From the NCBI GenBank assembly GCA_965267185.1, contig OZ253937.1, forward strand, positions 992,001 through 1,056,000: 64,000 bases of DNA, written 5' to 3'. Position 1 is the stretch's first letter. Each line of letters begins with the position of its first letter. This document shows, one piece after another, positions 1-7,681 of the stretch. This DNA is from G965267185 sp965267185. Its GTDB lineage: Bacteria; Pseudomonadota; Alphaproteobacteria; UBA6615. A program made the position numbers and the translations under genes. The notes under the pieces are model-generated. The model worked only from the letters and a program-made list of their open reading frames with translations, had not been told where the DNA came from and did no database searches.

Positions 1-1540
1 TCTGCTCGGCGAGAAAGTGTTTGCGAACCTTACCACTTGCGGTTCGGGGCACTTCGGTTATGGCGGATACCGCCTCGGGCCATTTGTAGCGCACCAGGCT
101 GTTGCGCAACCAAGTGCCGAAGCTGTCGATGGTCGCATTGGATTCACCGTCATCGACGAGGCGGAGCAGCAGGTTATAGCTTTCGCCGTAAAAGTCGTGA
201 GCGAGGCCCACCGCGATGGCTTCCTCGACAGCGGGGTGACGCTCGGCCAATGTCTCGATTTCGCGCAGCGGCACCATATAGCCGCCCTTTTTGATGATGT
301 CGCGCAGGCGGCCACCAAGAACCAGCAGATCTTCTGATGTCAGTTCGCCAAGGTCCCCGGTGGCGATAAACCCGGCATCGTCGATTTGGGTATCGAGGGC
401 TCCGTCGGCGGTGAGGTAGCCGAGGAACATAAAGGGCGTTTTGGCTCGCACTTGCGAGAGCGGCTCATCACCCTGTGCAGCCGGATCGTCAGATGGTGCG
501 GCGGCGAAATCCAATTCCACATAGGGCAACACAACACCGACCGAACCCTGCCGCCGCTGGGTTCTCGTATTCAATGTTTCCGATGTCAGGAAGGTGGTTT
601 CGGAGAGGCCGTAATTCTCCAGCATGGGAATGTCGAACAGAGATTCGAACCGCTCCTTGATCGACAAATCGATGGGCGCCGTTCCAATGAAACATCCGCG
701 CACACCGTGGAAACCGGAAACCGTTTCGTGGCGGCGCGTTCGCTCAGCGATTGACAGCAGGCCGCGGACAATTGTCGGTACCAGCCATAGGATGTTCACC
801 TCGCAACGTTCGACGTCCTGCCAGAAGCTCAAGAAAGAACGGCCGGAAAAGGCCGGTGCAATCACCACGCTACCACCGACCGCAAGCGGGATAAGGCCCA
901 GGTTAAACAGACCACCGAGATACGACATCGGCAGAATGTTAAAAAACCGGGCGCTGCTATCGAGAAACTCGTGAACATCGCAAAATGCTCGACCGCTCGA
1001 CCATAAGCGGTCGCCGTCGATAACCAGCGCACGCGGATCGCCGGTCGAGCCGCTCGTCGTCAAATATATCCGTGCCGAGCTGGACGGTGGTGCGGCAACA
1101 GCACCACCTGTACTGCACCAGTGAAAATTCCCATCAAGGGAAACCATGACCGTTTGCACTTTTTCGTCGCGGAGTGCATCGAGGATCGCGTCTTCGGTTG
1201 TCTCACAGACTAGGCACAAGACTGGTTTGACCAGCGTTACCCACCGCCGTACCTCGCGCGCCGTGGCTTCCGGCGCATAGGGGGCAAATCCCTGTCCGCC
1301 GTCCAGCGCGGCCAGAAAAGCCACCAGCGCTTCGACCGAGTTGGGCAATAGTGACATGATCGGACGTGTCGGCGATGCGCGATTGGCGGCGAAAAACCCG
1401 TTGCAGCTTTCGATCAGACAGAGCAATTCGCTGTAGCTCCAAGTCTTGAGGTCGCGCATGTCGAGGATAGCTGGCGCGGCGGGCTCAAGCCTTGCCCGGG
1501 CACGGATATCGTCGTGAAAGCGGGTCATCGCGACGGTCAC
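1..1540 (-). CDS. AMP-dependent acyl-CoA synthetase/ligase (C-terminus cut by window edge)
   Basis: ANL-superfamily enzyme that would adenylate a carboxylic acid and transfer it to CoA or a carrier; the substrate cannot be read. I translated it from the reverse strand. It has the phosphate-binding loop TTSGSTGDPR (the usual final Lys of TSGSTGxPK is Arg), the motif ENYGLSETT, ATGDLGE, the hinge GRLRDIIKKGGYMV and the C-terminal TASGKVRK, which carries the catalytic Lys. About 513 codons lie in the window and the frame runs off the left edge, probably missing only a few residues. I chose the GTG at 1540: it overlaps the upstream stop as GTGA and has GGAGAGG about 7 nt before it. An in-frame ATG lies at 1528. 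The overlap implies translational coupling with the M29/NicX-like gene. Confidence 0.85.
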   Translation of the reverse strand, partial: MTVAMTRFHDDIRARARLEPAAPAILDMRDLKTWSYSELLCLIESCNGFFAANRASPTRPIMSLLPNSVEALVAFLAALDGGQGFAPYAPEATAREVRRWVTLVKPVLCLVCETTEDAILDALRDEKVQTVMVSLDGNFHWCSTGGAVAAPPSSSARIYLTTSGSTGDPRALVIDGDRLWSSGRAFCDVHEFLDSSARFFNILPMSYLGGLFNLGLIPLAVGGSVVIAPAFSGRSFLSFWQDVERCEVNILWLVPTIVRGLLSIAERTRRHETVSGFHGVRGCFIGTAPIDLSIKERFESLFDIPMLENYGLSETTFLTSETLNTRTQRRQGSVGVVLPYVELDFAAAPSDDPAAQGDEPLSQVRAKTPFMFLGYLTADGALDTQIDDAGFIATGDLGELTSEDLLVLGGRLRDIIKKGGYMVPLREIETLAERHPAVEEAIAVGLAHDFYGESYNLLLRLVDDGESNATIDSFGTWLRNSLVRYKWPEAVSAITEVPRTASGKVRKHFLAEQ

Positions 1541-2541
1541 AGCAGAACCTCTCCCGCATCGATCAGCATTTCGCCATCGACCCTTAGCGTCGGCTCGCGG
1601 AGCACGAAGTCGAGGTGGAACGGCACGTCGTTGGTACCGCCTACGGTCGCGTTCGAGCCGAAACCGAAATGAACGCAGCCGAACGCACCCTCGTCGGTCA
1701 ACATGTTGCCGGTCAGATCGGCCGCCGGATTAAGGCCGATACCGCACTCGCCCAAAATATAGGCGTTGGCCGAGCCGACGCGCTCGAACAAGCCGGTCAA
1801 GCGGGTATGAAGGGCATCGTTTTCGGTGGCGATATCGCACATCTTCCCGTCACGCACCTCGAGCGTGACCGGAGTCGATAGAAGGCCGACTTCGCGGCAA
1901 GGAATGGAGCCGTCGACGACAATCGTGCCATTCGAGTCCGTTTCGACCGGCGAGATATTGGCTTCAATATCCGGCGGCGAGCCCAATGCGCCTGGCACAT
2001 TGACAAACCCCGGGCAGAAATTCGCTTTCCGGCCGTCGATATTGATTTGGATATCGGTACCGCGTTCGGTGACGACACTGACGCGGACGCCTGAATCGAG
2101 GGCTTCAGCAAAGCGGCGCACAAGCGGCGCTGCGGCATAATAGTCGGTCGTGACCGCCGGGTTTTGCAGCAACGCCAGATCGTAGTCAGGCATACTGAGA
2201 TAGCGGGCGCCTTTATGGCTGGCGGCAAGTCGGGCTCGGGTGTGCGCCATCGACATCTGGGTCATGCCCAAAATCAGATCGGCTTCGAGCATGGCCTTGG
2301 CGATAGCGTCCGGCGGTTCCTGACCGTGAATATCAAGATCCGCTACCTCATGCAGGCCGACGTAGTAGGTGAGCGGCTGCGCCCGTTGAGCGAACACCTC
2401 CGCAATATCGCGCGTTGTCGAATCGTAGACGATCAGGAGCGATTCATCCGCGCACAGACCGCCGCAATGGCGGAGCAGGTGGTCAACAGCGTCACGGTTA
2501 ACCTGCGGTACCTGGCTCACGTCGGCGTGTCGAGTTGTCAT
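1537..2541 (-). CDS. M29-type aminopeptidase / NicX-like metalloenzyme
   Basis: The protein has 334 residues. The C-terminal half shows the metal-site pattern shared by M29 aminopeptidases and 2,5-dihydroxypyridine 5,6-dioxygenase (NicX): GECGIGLNP at about 264-272, DEGAFG then HFGFG at about 283-295, and FHLD at about 308-311 with the H-x-D pair. It is shorter than classical M29 peptidases (about 410 residues) and nearer to the length of NicX proteins. It could therefore be either a peptidase or a ring-opening dioxygenase, and the sequence does not decide. Its stop overlaps the start of the acyl-CoA ligase gene, so the two probably form one operon. The pair fits a small catabolic unit better than general proteolysis, but that is inference. 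Confidence 0.7.
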   Translation of the reverse strand: MTTRHADVSQVPQVNRDAVDHLLRHCGGLCADESLLIVYDSTTRDIAEVFAQRAQPLTYYVGLHEVADLDIHGQEPPDAIAKAMLEADLILGMTQMSMAHTRARLAASHKGARYLSMPDYDLALLQNPAVTTDYYAAAPLVRRFAEALDSGVRVSVVTERGTDIQINIDGRKANFCPGFVNVPGALGSPPDIEANISPVETDSNGTIVVDGSIPCREVGLLSTPVTLEVRDGKMCDIATENDALHTRLTGLFERVGSANAYILGECGIGLNPAADLTGNMLTDEGAFGCVHFGFGSNATVGGTNDVPFHLDFVLREPTLRVDGEMLIDAGEVLL

Positions 2542-2847
2542 ACAACCTGCACTAACGCATGGAAGAGCGGCAACCGCTCGTTTCTGCTAAATCCCGCCGC
2601 TTCACACGCAGCTAAAAAGGAACTAGCAGCGTTAATCTTTAGTTATCCCTATTTGGGGTTAACAGCGCGTTAGCGCCGGCATACAGGGGTATCGCTGCGG
2701 GCAATAAAACCCCAGTCCTAAGAACTCTCTGCTGCCACTCGCCATGGGAAGGGCTTGTAAGCCTTTCAGCGAACGGCCTACATTGGCGCCAATCGTCGTA
2801 GGGGCGTATGCCCGCATGCGAAACAACAAGCCACGGAGGAGACCAAA
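2542..2847. promoter_or_regulatory. Divergent intergenic region with two near-CtrA-box sites
   Basis: This 306-base gap separates the leftward NicX-like gene from the rightward yciI-like gene, so promoters for both should lie here. Two sites resemble the CtrA box TTAA-N7-TTAA with one mismatch in the second half: TTAA-N7-TTAT at 2632-2646 and TTAA-N7-TTAG at 2659-2673. The second overlaps a short GCGC-GTTA-GCGC hairpin. No convincing sigma70 promoter or RNA gene was found. Confidence 0.3.
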
Positions 2848-3240
2848 ATGGCCGACGGCCCCCCAACACGAAGTCAAATTCTTGCCGCGAGCGGCGACAT
2901 GCTCAAATGGCAGGTCTATGCCATCCACACCTTCCCGACCGACGGTCTGGGCCCGGTGATGGAAAACATCGGTCCCCATCTCGAGTATCAAGCGCGCATG
3001 GAAAAAGAGGGCGTTTACATCGCCGCCGGACCGCACTGGGCCGATGATGAGGAGACCTGGGAAGGCGAAGGCCTGATCGTCGTGCGCGCCAAGGATCTCG
3101 CCGACGCGAGGCGCATCGCCGAAGAAGACCCGATGCACGCCAGCGGCGCGCGGTCGTTCAAGGTACGTCCCTGGCTGATCAACGAGGGCTCCATCACCGT
3201 GAAGGTCAACTTTGCCGAAGGCACCCGCGAAGTGTCTTAG
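2848..3240 (+). CDS. YciI-like protein
   Basis: A 130-residue YciI/YCII family protein. The family forms small ferredoxin-fold dimers with a conserved His, related to muconolactone isomerase-like folds, and most members have no known substrate. Family features seen are IGPHLEYQ near 42-49, the turn AAGPHWAD near 59-66, and the C-terminal EEDPMHASG...VRPW pattern. The first 20 residues are a non-family extension. The ATG follows CGGAGGAGACC at good spacing, which supports this start. It is transcribed away from the NicX-like gene and ahead of an AsmA-like gene. A detoxifying or catabolic role is possible but not shown. Confidence 0.8.
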   Translation: MADGPPTRSQILAASGDMLKWQVYAIHTFPTDGLGPVMENIGPHLEYQARMEKEGVYIAAGPHWADDEETWEGEGLIVVRAKDLADARRIAEEDPMHASGARSFKVRPWLINEGSITVKVNFAEGTREVS

Positions 3241-3275
3241 AATCGCCTTCTTTTGACGGTAGTATGTTATTCAAT

Positions 3276-3304
3276 GTCCCGGTCACCATATTTGGGGCCG
3301 GGAC
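3276..3304 (+). terminator. Possible stem-loop terminator after the yciI-like gene
   Basis: The arms GTCCCGG and CCGGGAC form a perfect 7-bp stem with a 15-base loop, 35 bases after the yciI-like stop. No good T-run follows, so termination is uncertain. It could instead be an mRNA 3' structure or an operator. Confidence 0.3.
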
Positions 3305-3356
3305 TTGTCTTAAAATGGACGGATAAACCGCTTCCGGATCATGGAGAAGAGGCACG

Positions 3357-4157
3357 ATGAAAAAGGTTCTAATCGGCATTGCCGTTCTGGTTGTTATCGT
3401 TGCGGCAGGTGCATTTTTTCTGCTCGGTAACCTCGACAGCATCGTTAAAGCAGCAATCGAGAAGATTGGCTCCGATCTCACCGGAACCGAGGTCAGCCTG
3501 AACGATGTCAGCATCGAAGAAACCTCGGGCAAGGGAACGTTGCGGGGTTTCCGCGTCACCAACCCCGACGGTTTCAGCAACGCCGACGCCTTCAAGTTCG
3601 ATGAAGTGAGCGTGACCATCGATGCCGCCTCAATTCTAAGCGACCCGGTCATCATCAAGGAGGTCGTGATTATCGGTCCCGAGGTGGTCTACGAGTTCGG
3701 CGACAGCGGCACCAACCTCGACCGGATCAACAAGAACGTTCAATCGAAAACGGGTTCCGGCGGCAGCAGCAGCAGCTCGGAAGAGGGCAAGAAAATCGTC
3801 ATCGAAAACTTGTTCTTGCGCGACGGTAAGGTCGCGGTGCAAGCGCCCTTGCTCGACGAGAAAATCTCCATTCCGCTGCCGACGATCCACCTGACCGACA
3901 TTGGCAAGGAAGACCAGGGCGCGACGCCGGGCACGATCGCACGGCAGACGGTCGATGCCATTCTTGCCGGCGCGAGCAACGCCGTCGCCAGCGCCAACAT
4001 CGATATCGGCGCCATCACCGGCGCGGCGGAAGAAGTCGCCGAAGAAGCGCAGAAAGCGCTGGAGAGCGTCGGCGGCGATGCGGCGAAGGAAGCCGAAGGC
4101 GCCGTTGAGGGTGCCGGCGACGCGGTCAAAGGGCTTATCGAGGGTATCGGCCGGTAA
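3357..4157 (+). CDS. AsmA-like membrane-anchored periplasmic protein
   Basis: The protein has 266 residues. A signal-anchor helix occupies residues 4-25, followed by a region typical of AsmA/DUF748 relatives: DSIVKAAIEKIGSDLTGTEV, then KGTLRGFRVTNPDGF, then SVTIDAASILSDPVIIKEVVI. A Ser/Gly linker near 133-142 precedes a second short beta-rich segment. The last 55 residues are an Ala/Glu/Gly-rich, probably amphipathic helical tail (EEVAEEAQKALESVG...AVEGAGDAVKGLIEGI). The protein is much shorter than full AsmA lipid-transfer proteins, so it may be a single-module member acting at the inner membrane or periplasm. A GGAGAAGAGGC ribosome site precedes the ATG. The exact role is unknown. Confidence 0.6.
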   Translation: MKKVLIGIAVLVVIVAAGAFFLLGNLDSIVKAAIEKIGSDLTGTEVSLNDVSIEETSGKGTLRGFRVTNPDGFSNADAFKFDEVSVTIDAASILSDPVIIKEVVIIGPEVVYEFGDSGTNLDRINKNVQSKTGSGGSSSSSEEGKKIVIENLFLRDGKVAVQAPLLDEKISIPLPTIHLTDIGKEDQGATPGTIARQTVDAILAGASNAVASANIDIGAITGAAEEVAEEAQKALESVGGDAAKEAEGAVEGAGDAVKGLIEGIGR

Positions 4158-4194
4158 GTTCGCGATTGGCTTTAGGGGACGTAAGTACCGCGCC

Positions 4195-4320
4195 GCGGAT
4201 CAATTTTGCTTGAAAATTCATCCGCTGCGTCATCGCGGCCCTTGCCCATTGGGCTTTGTCGTGGCCCAATAGGCGTAATCGGAGGAGAAACTCTAACGAC
4301 GCAAAGTCGAGGGGGATTAG
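4195..4320 (+). promoter_or_regulatory. Structured 5' leader of cbtBA
   Basis: Several inverted repeats crowd the leader. GCGGAT-C-AATTTT (4195-4207) pairs with AAAATT-C-ATCCGC (ending 4225), a 12-bp stem with one C/C mismatch and a short loop. ATTGGGC (4248-4254) pairs perfectly with GCCCAAT (4264-4270). Two small hairpins follow just before the ribosome site, GAG-AAA-CTC and CGAC-GCAAA-GTCG. Many cbtBA genes are controlled by cobalamin riboswitches, but I do not find the canonical B12-box here. The first stem could also belong to the 3' end of the preceding gene. Confidence 0.35.
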
Positions 4321-4321
4321 A

Positions 4322-4504
4322 GTGGCAACTGCACAATCAATTCCGCAAGTTCGGACCACGCCGCGTGCGTCGACCGTAGCGACGGCGGTACTGCTGGCCT
4401 TTTTCGGATTATCGCTGGTTTGGGTGTCGGGTTTTGCCAATGCCGACGTTCTTCACAATGGCGCGCACGATTCCCGTCACAGTCTGGTTTTTCCCTGCCA
4501 CTAG
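4322..4504 (+). CDS. cbtB: Cobalt transporter subunit CbtB
   Basis: A 60-residue membrane protein with one transmembrane helix at about 18-38 and the diagnostic C-terminal metal motif HNGAHDSRHSLVFPCH. CbtB partners with CbtA in a predicted cobalt uptake system that supplies vitamin B12 synthesis. The GTG at 4322 was chosen because GAGGGGG lies 7 bases upstream and because family members begin with a short N-terminus. An upstream in-frame ATG at 4256 would add 22 basic residues unlike the family. cbtA follows after 11 bases, so the two are co-transcribed. Confidence 0.85.
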   Translation: MATAQSIPQVRTTPRASTVATAVLLAFFGLSLVWVSGFANADVLHNGAHDSRHSLVFPCH

Positions 4505-4515
4505 GCTGAATCGTT

Positions 4516-5295
4516 ATGCTGCGCCGGATGGTTCAGACCGGTCTGTTCGCCGGCTTTCTCACAGCGCTAATCTATAGCGTCGTACAGGCGTTTACCGTCA
4601 CGCCGCTGATTTTCGAAGCGGAAGTCTATGAGCAAGCCGCGGGTGGCCACAGCCATGGACCGCGCGTGCACATCCATGACGACGGCGCAACTCATCTGCA
4701 CGACGGAACCGAGGAAGGCGCCGGCGCAGATCCTGCCGTAACGGAGTCCGCCGAACCCTGGTCGCCAGCGGACGGTATCGAGCGCTATGGTTTTACCTTC
4801 CTCGCCAATATCGTCACCGCCGTTGGATTTGCGTTTGTCATGGTGGCGGCGTTCGCCATTCGCGGCAAACCGGTCGATATGCGATCCGGGCTTTGGTGGG
4901 GGGCGGCAGGTTACGCCATCTTCGCGCTGGGTCCGTCACTGGGCTTACCGCCGGAAGTGCCGGGTGCCGCAGCGGCGGATTTGGAAGTTCGTCAGTTCTG
5001 GTGGTTCGGCGCAATGGCGGCCACCGCGGTTGGTCTCGGTCTACTGGTCTTCGCCAAGCCCCTATGGCTGCGCGCAATCGGCATTCCGATCATCCTGCTG
5101 CCGCATCTCATCGGCGCGCCACGGCCGGTCGGGCTCGAGCCGGGGCCGGTACCTCCCGAGTTGGCATCGCTTTATGTCGTTTGGGCGTTGGTGGCGGCGT
5201 TGTTCTTTTGGCTGTTGCTCGGCGCTAGCGCCGGCGAGATCTACCGCCGTCTCGGCGAGGCGGAAGCGCGCGAGGCCGAGCGGCGCGCGGCCTAG
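4516..5295 (+). CDS. cbtA: Cobalt transporter subunit CbtA
   Basis: A 259-residue inner-membrane protein with about five hydrophobic helices and the CbtA start MLRRMVQTGLFAGFLTA. After the first helix it carries a His-rich loop at about 43-64 (GGHSHGPRVHIHDD...HLHDG) that probably binds Co(II) or Ni(II) in the periplasm. Later motifs such as LWWGAAGYAIFALGPSLGLPPE are characteristic of the family. It lies directly after cbtB on the same strand. The end meets the convergent methyltransferase gene with a 31-base gap. Transport specificity for cobalt is a family inference. Confidence 0.85.
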   Translation: MLRRMVQTGLFAGFLTALIYSVVQAFTVTPLIFEAEVYEQAAGGHSHGPRVHIHDDGATHLHDGTEEGAGADPAVTESAEPWSPADGIERYGFTFLANIVTAVGFAFVMVAAFAIRGKPVDMRSGLWWGAAGYAIFALGPSLGLPPEVPGAAAADLEVRQFWWFGAMAATAVGLGLLVFAKPLWLRAIGIPIILLPHLIGAPRPVGLEPGPVPPELASLYVVWALVAALFFWLLLGASAGEIYRRLGEAEAREAERRAA

Positions 5296-5326
5296 TTGGC
5301 GCCCGGCGCTGACCCGAACGCCCTGA

Positions 5327-5803
5327 TCAAATCCACCGTCTGACCCGCGCCTTATAGTCCAGATAGGTTTGACCGAACTTGCGTTCCAAGTACGCTTCTT
5401 CGCGCGCGACCACCGCGTAGCGGATCACCAGGTAAAACGGCACCAGCATCGCTAAGACCCACAGGCTGTCGAGGGCGATGGCGACTCCGACGATGCCGAT
5501 ATGGGCGCCGATATAGATCGGATTGCGCGACCACGCGAACACACCGGTGCCGACAATGGCATCGGTCGGCGTTTCGGTTCTGACATCGGTGCCGGCGCGG
5601 CGGAATTGCACAATGGCAATGACCGCGAGGCCAAAACCCAGCAACCAGATGATGATGCCGACAAACACGCCGGGGTATCCCTCGGTCACAAAGGGCAGCG
5701 GCAAAAGCCAGCGGTCGAGGCCGTAGCCGACGGCGACTAGCACCAACCACAGCACCGGCGGCGGTATGCGTATGTTGGCGTGATCGGGAGCAGGATCGGT
5801 CAT
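5327..5803 (-). CDS. Isoprenylcysteine carboxyl methyltransferase (ICMT) family membrane protein
   Basis: A 158-residue integral membrane protein with about four hydrophobic segments. The C-terminal SAM-binding pattern of the ICMT/PEMT family is clear: GVFAWSRNPIYIG near 87-99, then REEAYLERKFGQTYLDYKAR and RRWI at the end. Bacterial members methylate small molecules or lipids and the substrate here is unknown. It is convergent with cbtA and followed upstream by the GIY-YIG gene, also on the minus strand, with no obvious functional link. Confidence 0.8.
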   Translation of the reverse strand: MTDPAPDHANIRIPPPVLWLVLVAVGYGLDRWLLPLPFVTEGYPGVFVGIIIWLLGFGLAVIAIVQFRRAGTDVRTETPTDAIVGTGVFAWSRNPIYIGAHIGIVGVAIALDSLWVLAMLVPFYLVIRYAVVAREEAYLERKFGQTYLDYKARVRRWI

Positions 5804-5823
5804 GACCTCGTGTCAGGACAAAG

Positions 5824-6066
5824 TTACCACAAACGGCGGTTGGCAAATGCGTGGCCGGAACCGGATTTTAAGTAGCGTTCGAACGATTTCGCTTTTGCTT
5901 GGTTTGAAAAGGCCACGTAGGTTACGAGCTCCCAGGGTTTGAACTTAGCCGTGTGCGTGGATTTGCCGGAGTTATGGTCTGTCAATCTTTTCCGAAGGTC
6001 AGCAGTCGAGCCGATATATCTTTGCGGCGGCGAGGCCACACTCTTAATAAGGTAAACATAGTGCAC
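5824..6066 (-). CDS. GIY-YIG domain protein (UPF0213/YhbQ-like)
   Basis: An 80-residue single-domain GIY-YIG protein. The motif appears as HYVYLIKS with RYIGSTADLRKRLTDHNSGK, and AKAKSFERYLKSGSG follows, with the conserved Glu of the nuclease fold. Short proteins of this kind are common in bacteria and may have DNA-cleaving activity, but their role is usually unknown. The start is GTG at 6066, with AAGGA 9 bases upstream. The gene sits between the ICMT gene and tRNA-Ser. Its base composition is less GC-rich than the catabolic genes around it, which may indicate acquisition. Confidence 0.75.
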   Translation of the reverse strand: MHYVYLIKSVASPPQRYIGSTADLRKRLTDHNSGKSTHTAKFKPWELVTYVAFSNQAKAKSFERYLKSGSGHAFANRRLW

Positions 6067-6184
6067 GATGTTGGTCCTTCGTTGCTCATGCTTTGAAGAA
6101 CATCCTGCTTCGAATTAGGAGATACGGCAAATCCTGCGAAACGCTGAGCGGGATGACGGACCATGGGAGGGTAATATCGAAACA

Positions 6185-6212
6185 GTCCTCCTTCGATAAA
6201 GCTCCGGAGGAC
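6185..6212 (-). terminator. Stem-loop downstream of tRNA-Ser
   Basis: GTCCTCC and GGAGGAC form a perfect 7-bp stem, and on the minus strand TGTTTCG follows. A nearer perfect stem, GGCTTAC-TGGC-GTAAGCC at 6240-6257, lies 25 bases past the tRNA 3' end. Either could end or process the tRNA transcript. There is no long T-run. Confidence 0.3.
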
Positions 6213-6281
6213 ACACTCCTAGCTCTGCCGGCTTCATGCGGCTTACTGGCGTAAGCCACCCGAAGCTCGAAGAGCGTAGGG

Positions 6282-6371
6282 TGGCGGATGGGGTGGGATT
6301 CGAACCCACGAGACGCTCGCACGCCTGCCGGTTTTCAAGACCGGTGCCTTCAACCACTCGGCCACCCATCC
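6282..6371 (-). tRNA. tRNA-Ser (anticodon UGA)
   Basis: I folded this by eye. The acceptor stem GGATGGG pairs with CCCATCC, the discriminator is G and CCA is encoded. The D-arm is GGCCGAGTGGTTGAAGGC. The anticodon stem CCGGT/ACCGG encloses CTTGAAA, giving anticodon TGA. A long variable arm follows, as expected for tRNA-Ser, and the T-arm is GTGGGTTCGAATCCCAC. The total is 90 bases including CCA. Confidence 0.95.
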
Positions 6372-6603
6372 AATTCAAGATTTCGCGTGCTTAGCTCATT
6401 CGCGATTGGCGATAAACCCTGAATTACAGCCGAATGGCACGCGCACTCCAATGCCGTTATGGTCAAATCATACTTTGTGTCCGCTGCGCCTGTGGCGTCT
6501 CGTTGAACTAGACTGTTGCCACGAACTCGAAAGTGAACTCCCATCTTGACCAAGGTAAACGGGGCATCGATAGTTGTGCTCTTGCAAAATTACTAAACTT
6601 TAA

Positions 6604-7224
6604 GTGAACGCCATGATACGCGCCGTCCTCCCATTCGCTGTTGTTCTGTGGTTGGTTGCTGGAGCGTCAAATCAATCTAGCGCAGCGCTAATCGACAGAG
6701 GCAACGGCCTCATTTTCGATGATGATATCAATATTACTTGGCTCCAAGATGGGAACTTTGCCAAAACCAGTGGCTTCAGCGACACTTTGCCAACCGCTTT
6801 CTTCAACCAAGGAAGAATGACGTTTTTTGAGGCGTCTGCATGGATCGAAGATCTGGTCTACGAAGAGCTTGACGATTGGCGCCTACCTACTCAAACGGAG
6901 ATGGAACATCTTTTCTTCAGTGAATTTGGCTTCGTGCGCCGCAATCAGCCGGGTTGGATTCCAGGAAATGAGAACATGGAGCCTTTCTTCAATGTCGGCG
7001 GGGGTCACTATTGGGCTCTGAATCCAGGCGATGTTTTTAATTTTAATGAAGGTTTTTCCAACACTGGGAGTTCGCTGGACCTAAATATATTTCGCGCCCT
7101 GCCGGTTCGAGACGGCGATATCATCACCGTGCCGGAGCCCTCGTCGGTTGGCTTGTTCGTTATTGGCCTTGCGGGGCTGAGCCTCTTGCATCGCAGGCGT
7201 CTCAAAGTTTTCGACGCAATGTAG
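6604..7224 (+). CDS. PEP-CTERM sorting-domain protein with DUF1566-like region
   Basis: A 206-residue exported protein. Residues 1-28 look like a signal peptide ending near SSAALID. The middle has the DUF1566-type pattern: GLIFDDDINITWLQDGN, an alanine-tryptophan helix, then DDWRLPTQTEMEHLF. The last 31 residues are a PEP-CTERM signal: VPEPSS, a hydrophobic stretch, then HRRR. Such tails are cut by an exosortase and tie proteins to exopolysaccharide or biofilm production. No exosortase gene lies in this window. The start may be GTG 6604 or ATG 6613; neither has a strong ribosome site. Codon use is more AT-rich than neighbouring core genes, suggesting transfer. Confidence 0.75.
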   Translation: MNAMIRAVLPFAVVLWLVAGASNQSSAALIDRGNGLIFDDDINITWLQDGNFAKTSGFSDTLPTAFFNQGRMTFFEASAWIEDLVYEELDDWRLPTQTEMEHLFFSEFGFVRRNQPGWIPGNENMEPFFNVGGGHYWALNPGDVFNFNEGFSNTGSSLDLNIFRALPVRDGDIITVPEPSSVGLFVIGLAGLSLLHRRRLKVFDAM

Positions 7225-7681
7225 TTGTCTGCGAACTCTCATATAGGTCAGGTTCGCGAACTTCAATTTCTGGAAAGAAATCTTCCGGCTCTATGAACTA
7301 ACCAATATCAGCTTTCTCCCGAACGTGGGTGCCAAGTTTAATATCCGTCCAACAACGGATGCGCCTATTGTTCGGCTTGACGCGTCGAGTGATCACGTCG
7401 GCTCAATAGTTCACTGGTGCCTATGACCGCCGTGTGCCAAGGGCCTCGCAAAATGCACAAGATCAACACATATGGATTACCAACGACGAGCAAAGTATTC
7501 AAGAATCGATATAATTCAATACTCTAAATATATTGTGCATACAAATATTATTGTATAAAATATATATTGAAATTTATTCTATAAAAGAAACAATAAACTC
7601 TCTAATCACCATCTATATTACTTTCTTTTTCAGCCCAAAAAGATGACAATTTCGCTCTGATTTCACAACAGGCGATTTGCT
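7225..7681. other. AT-rich intergenic spacer
   Basis: This 457-base gap has no credible gene. From about 7490 to 7630 it is strikingly AT-rich in an otherwise GC-rich chromosome. An inverted repeat ATACAA-ATATTA-TTGTAT lies at 7539-7556. The region should contain the promoter of the TadE-like gene. The composition is compatible with a foreign-DNA junction or a nucleoid-protein-bound region. Confidence 0.5.

Noticed and set aside
4275..4320. Possible GEMM/c-di-GMP riboswitch (ACGACGCAAAGTC)
   Set aside because: Only the short GACGCAAAG element agrees; the remaining conserved half of the aptamer is missing before the start codon.
6086..6371. tRNA-Ser as an integration site for a mobile element
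   Set aside because: No repeat of the tRNA 3' end and no integrase gene is found on either side.
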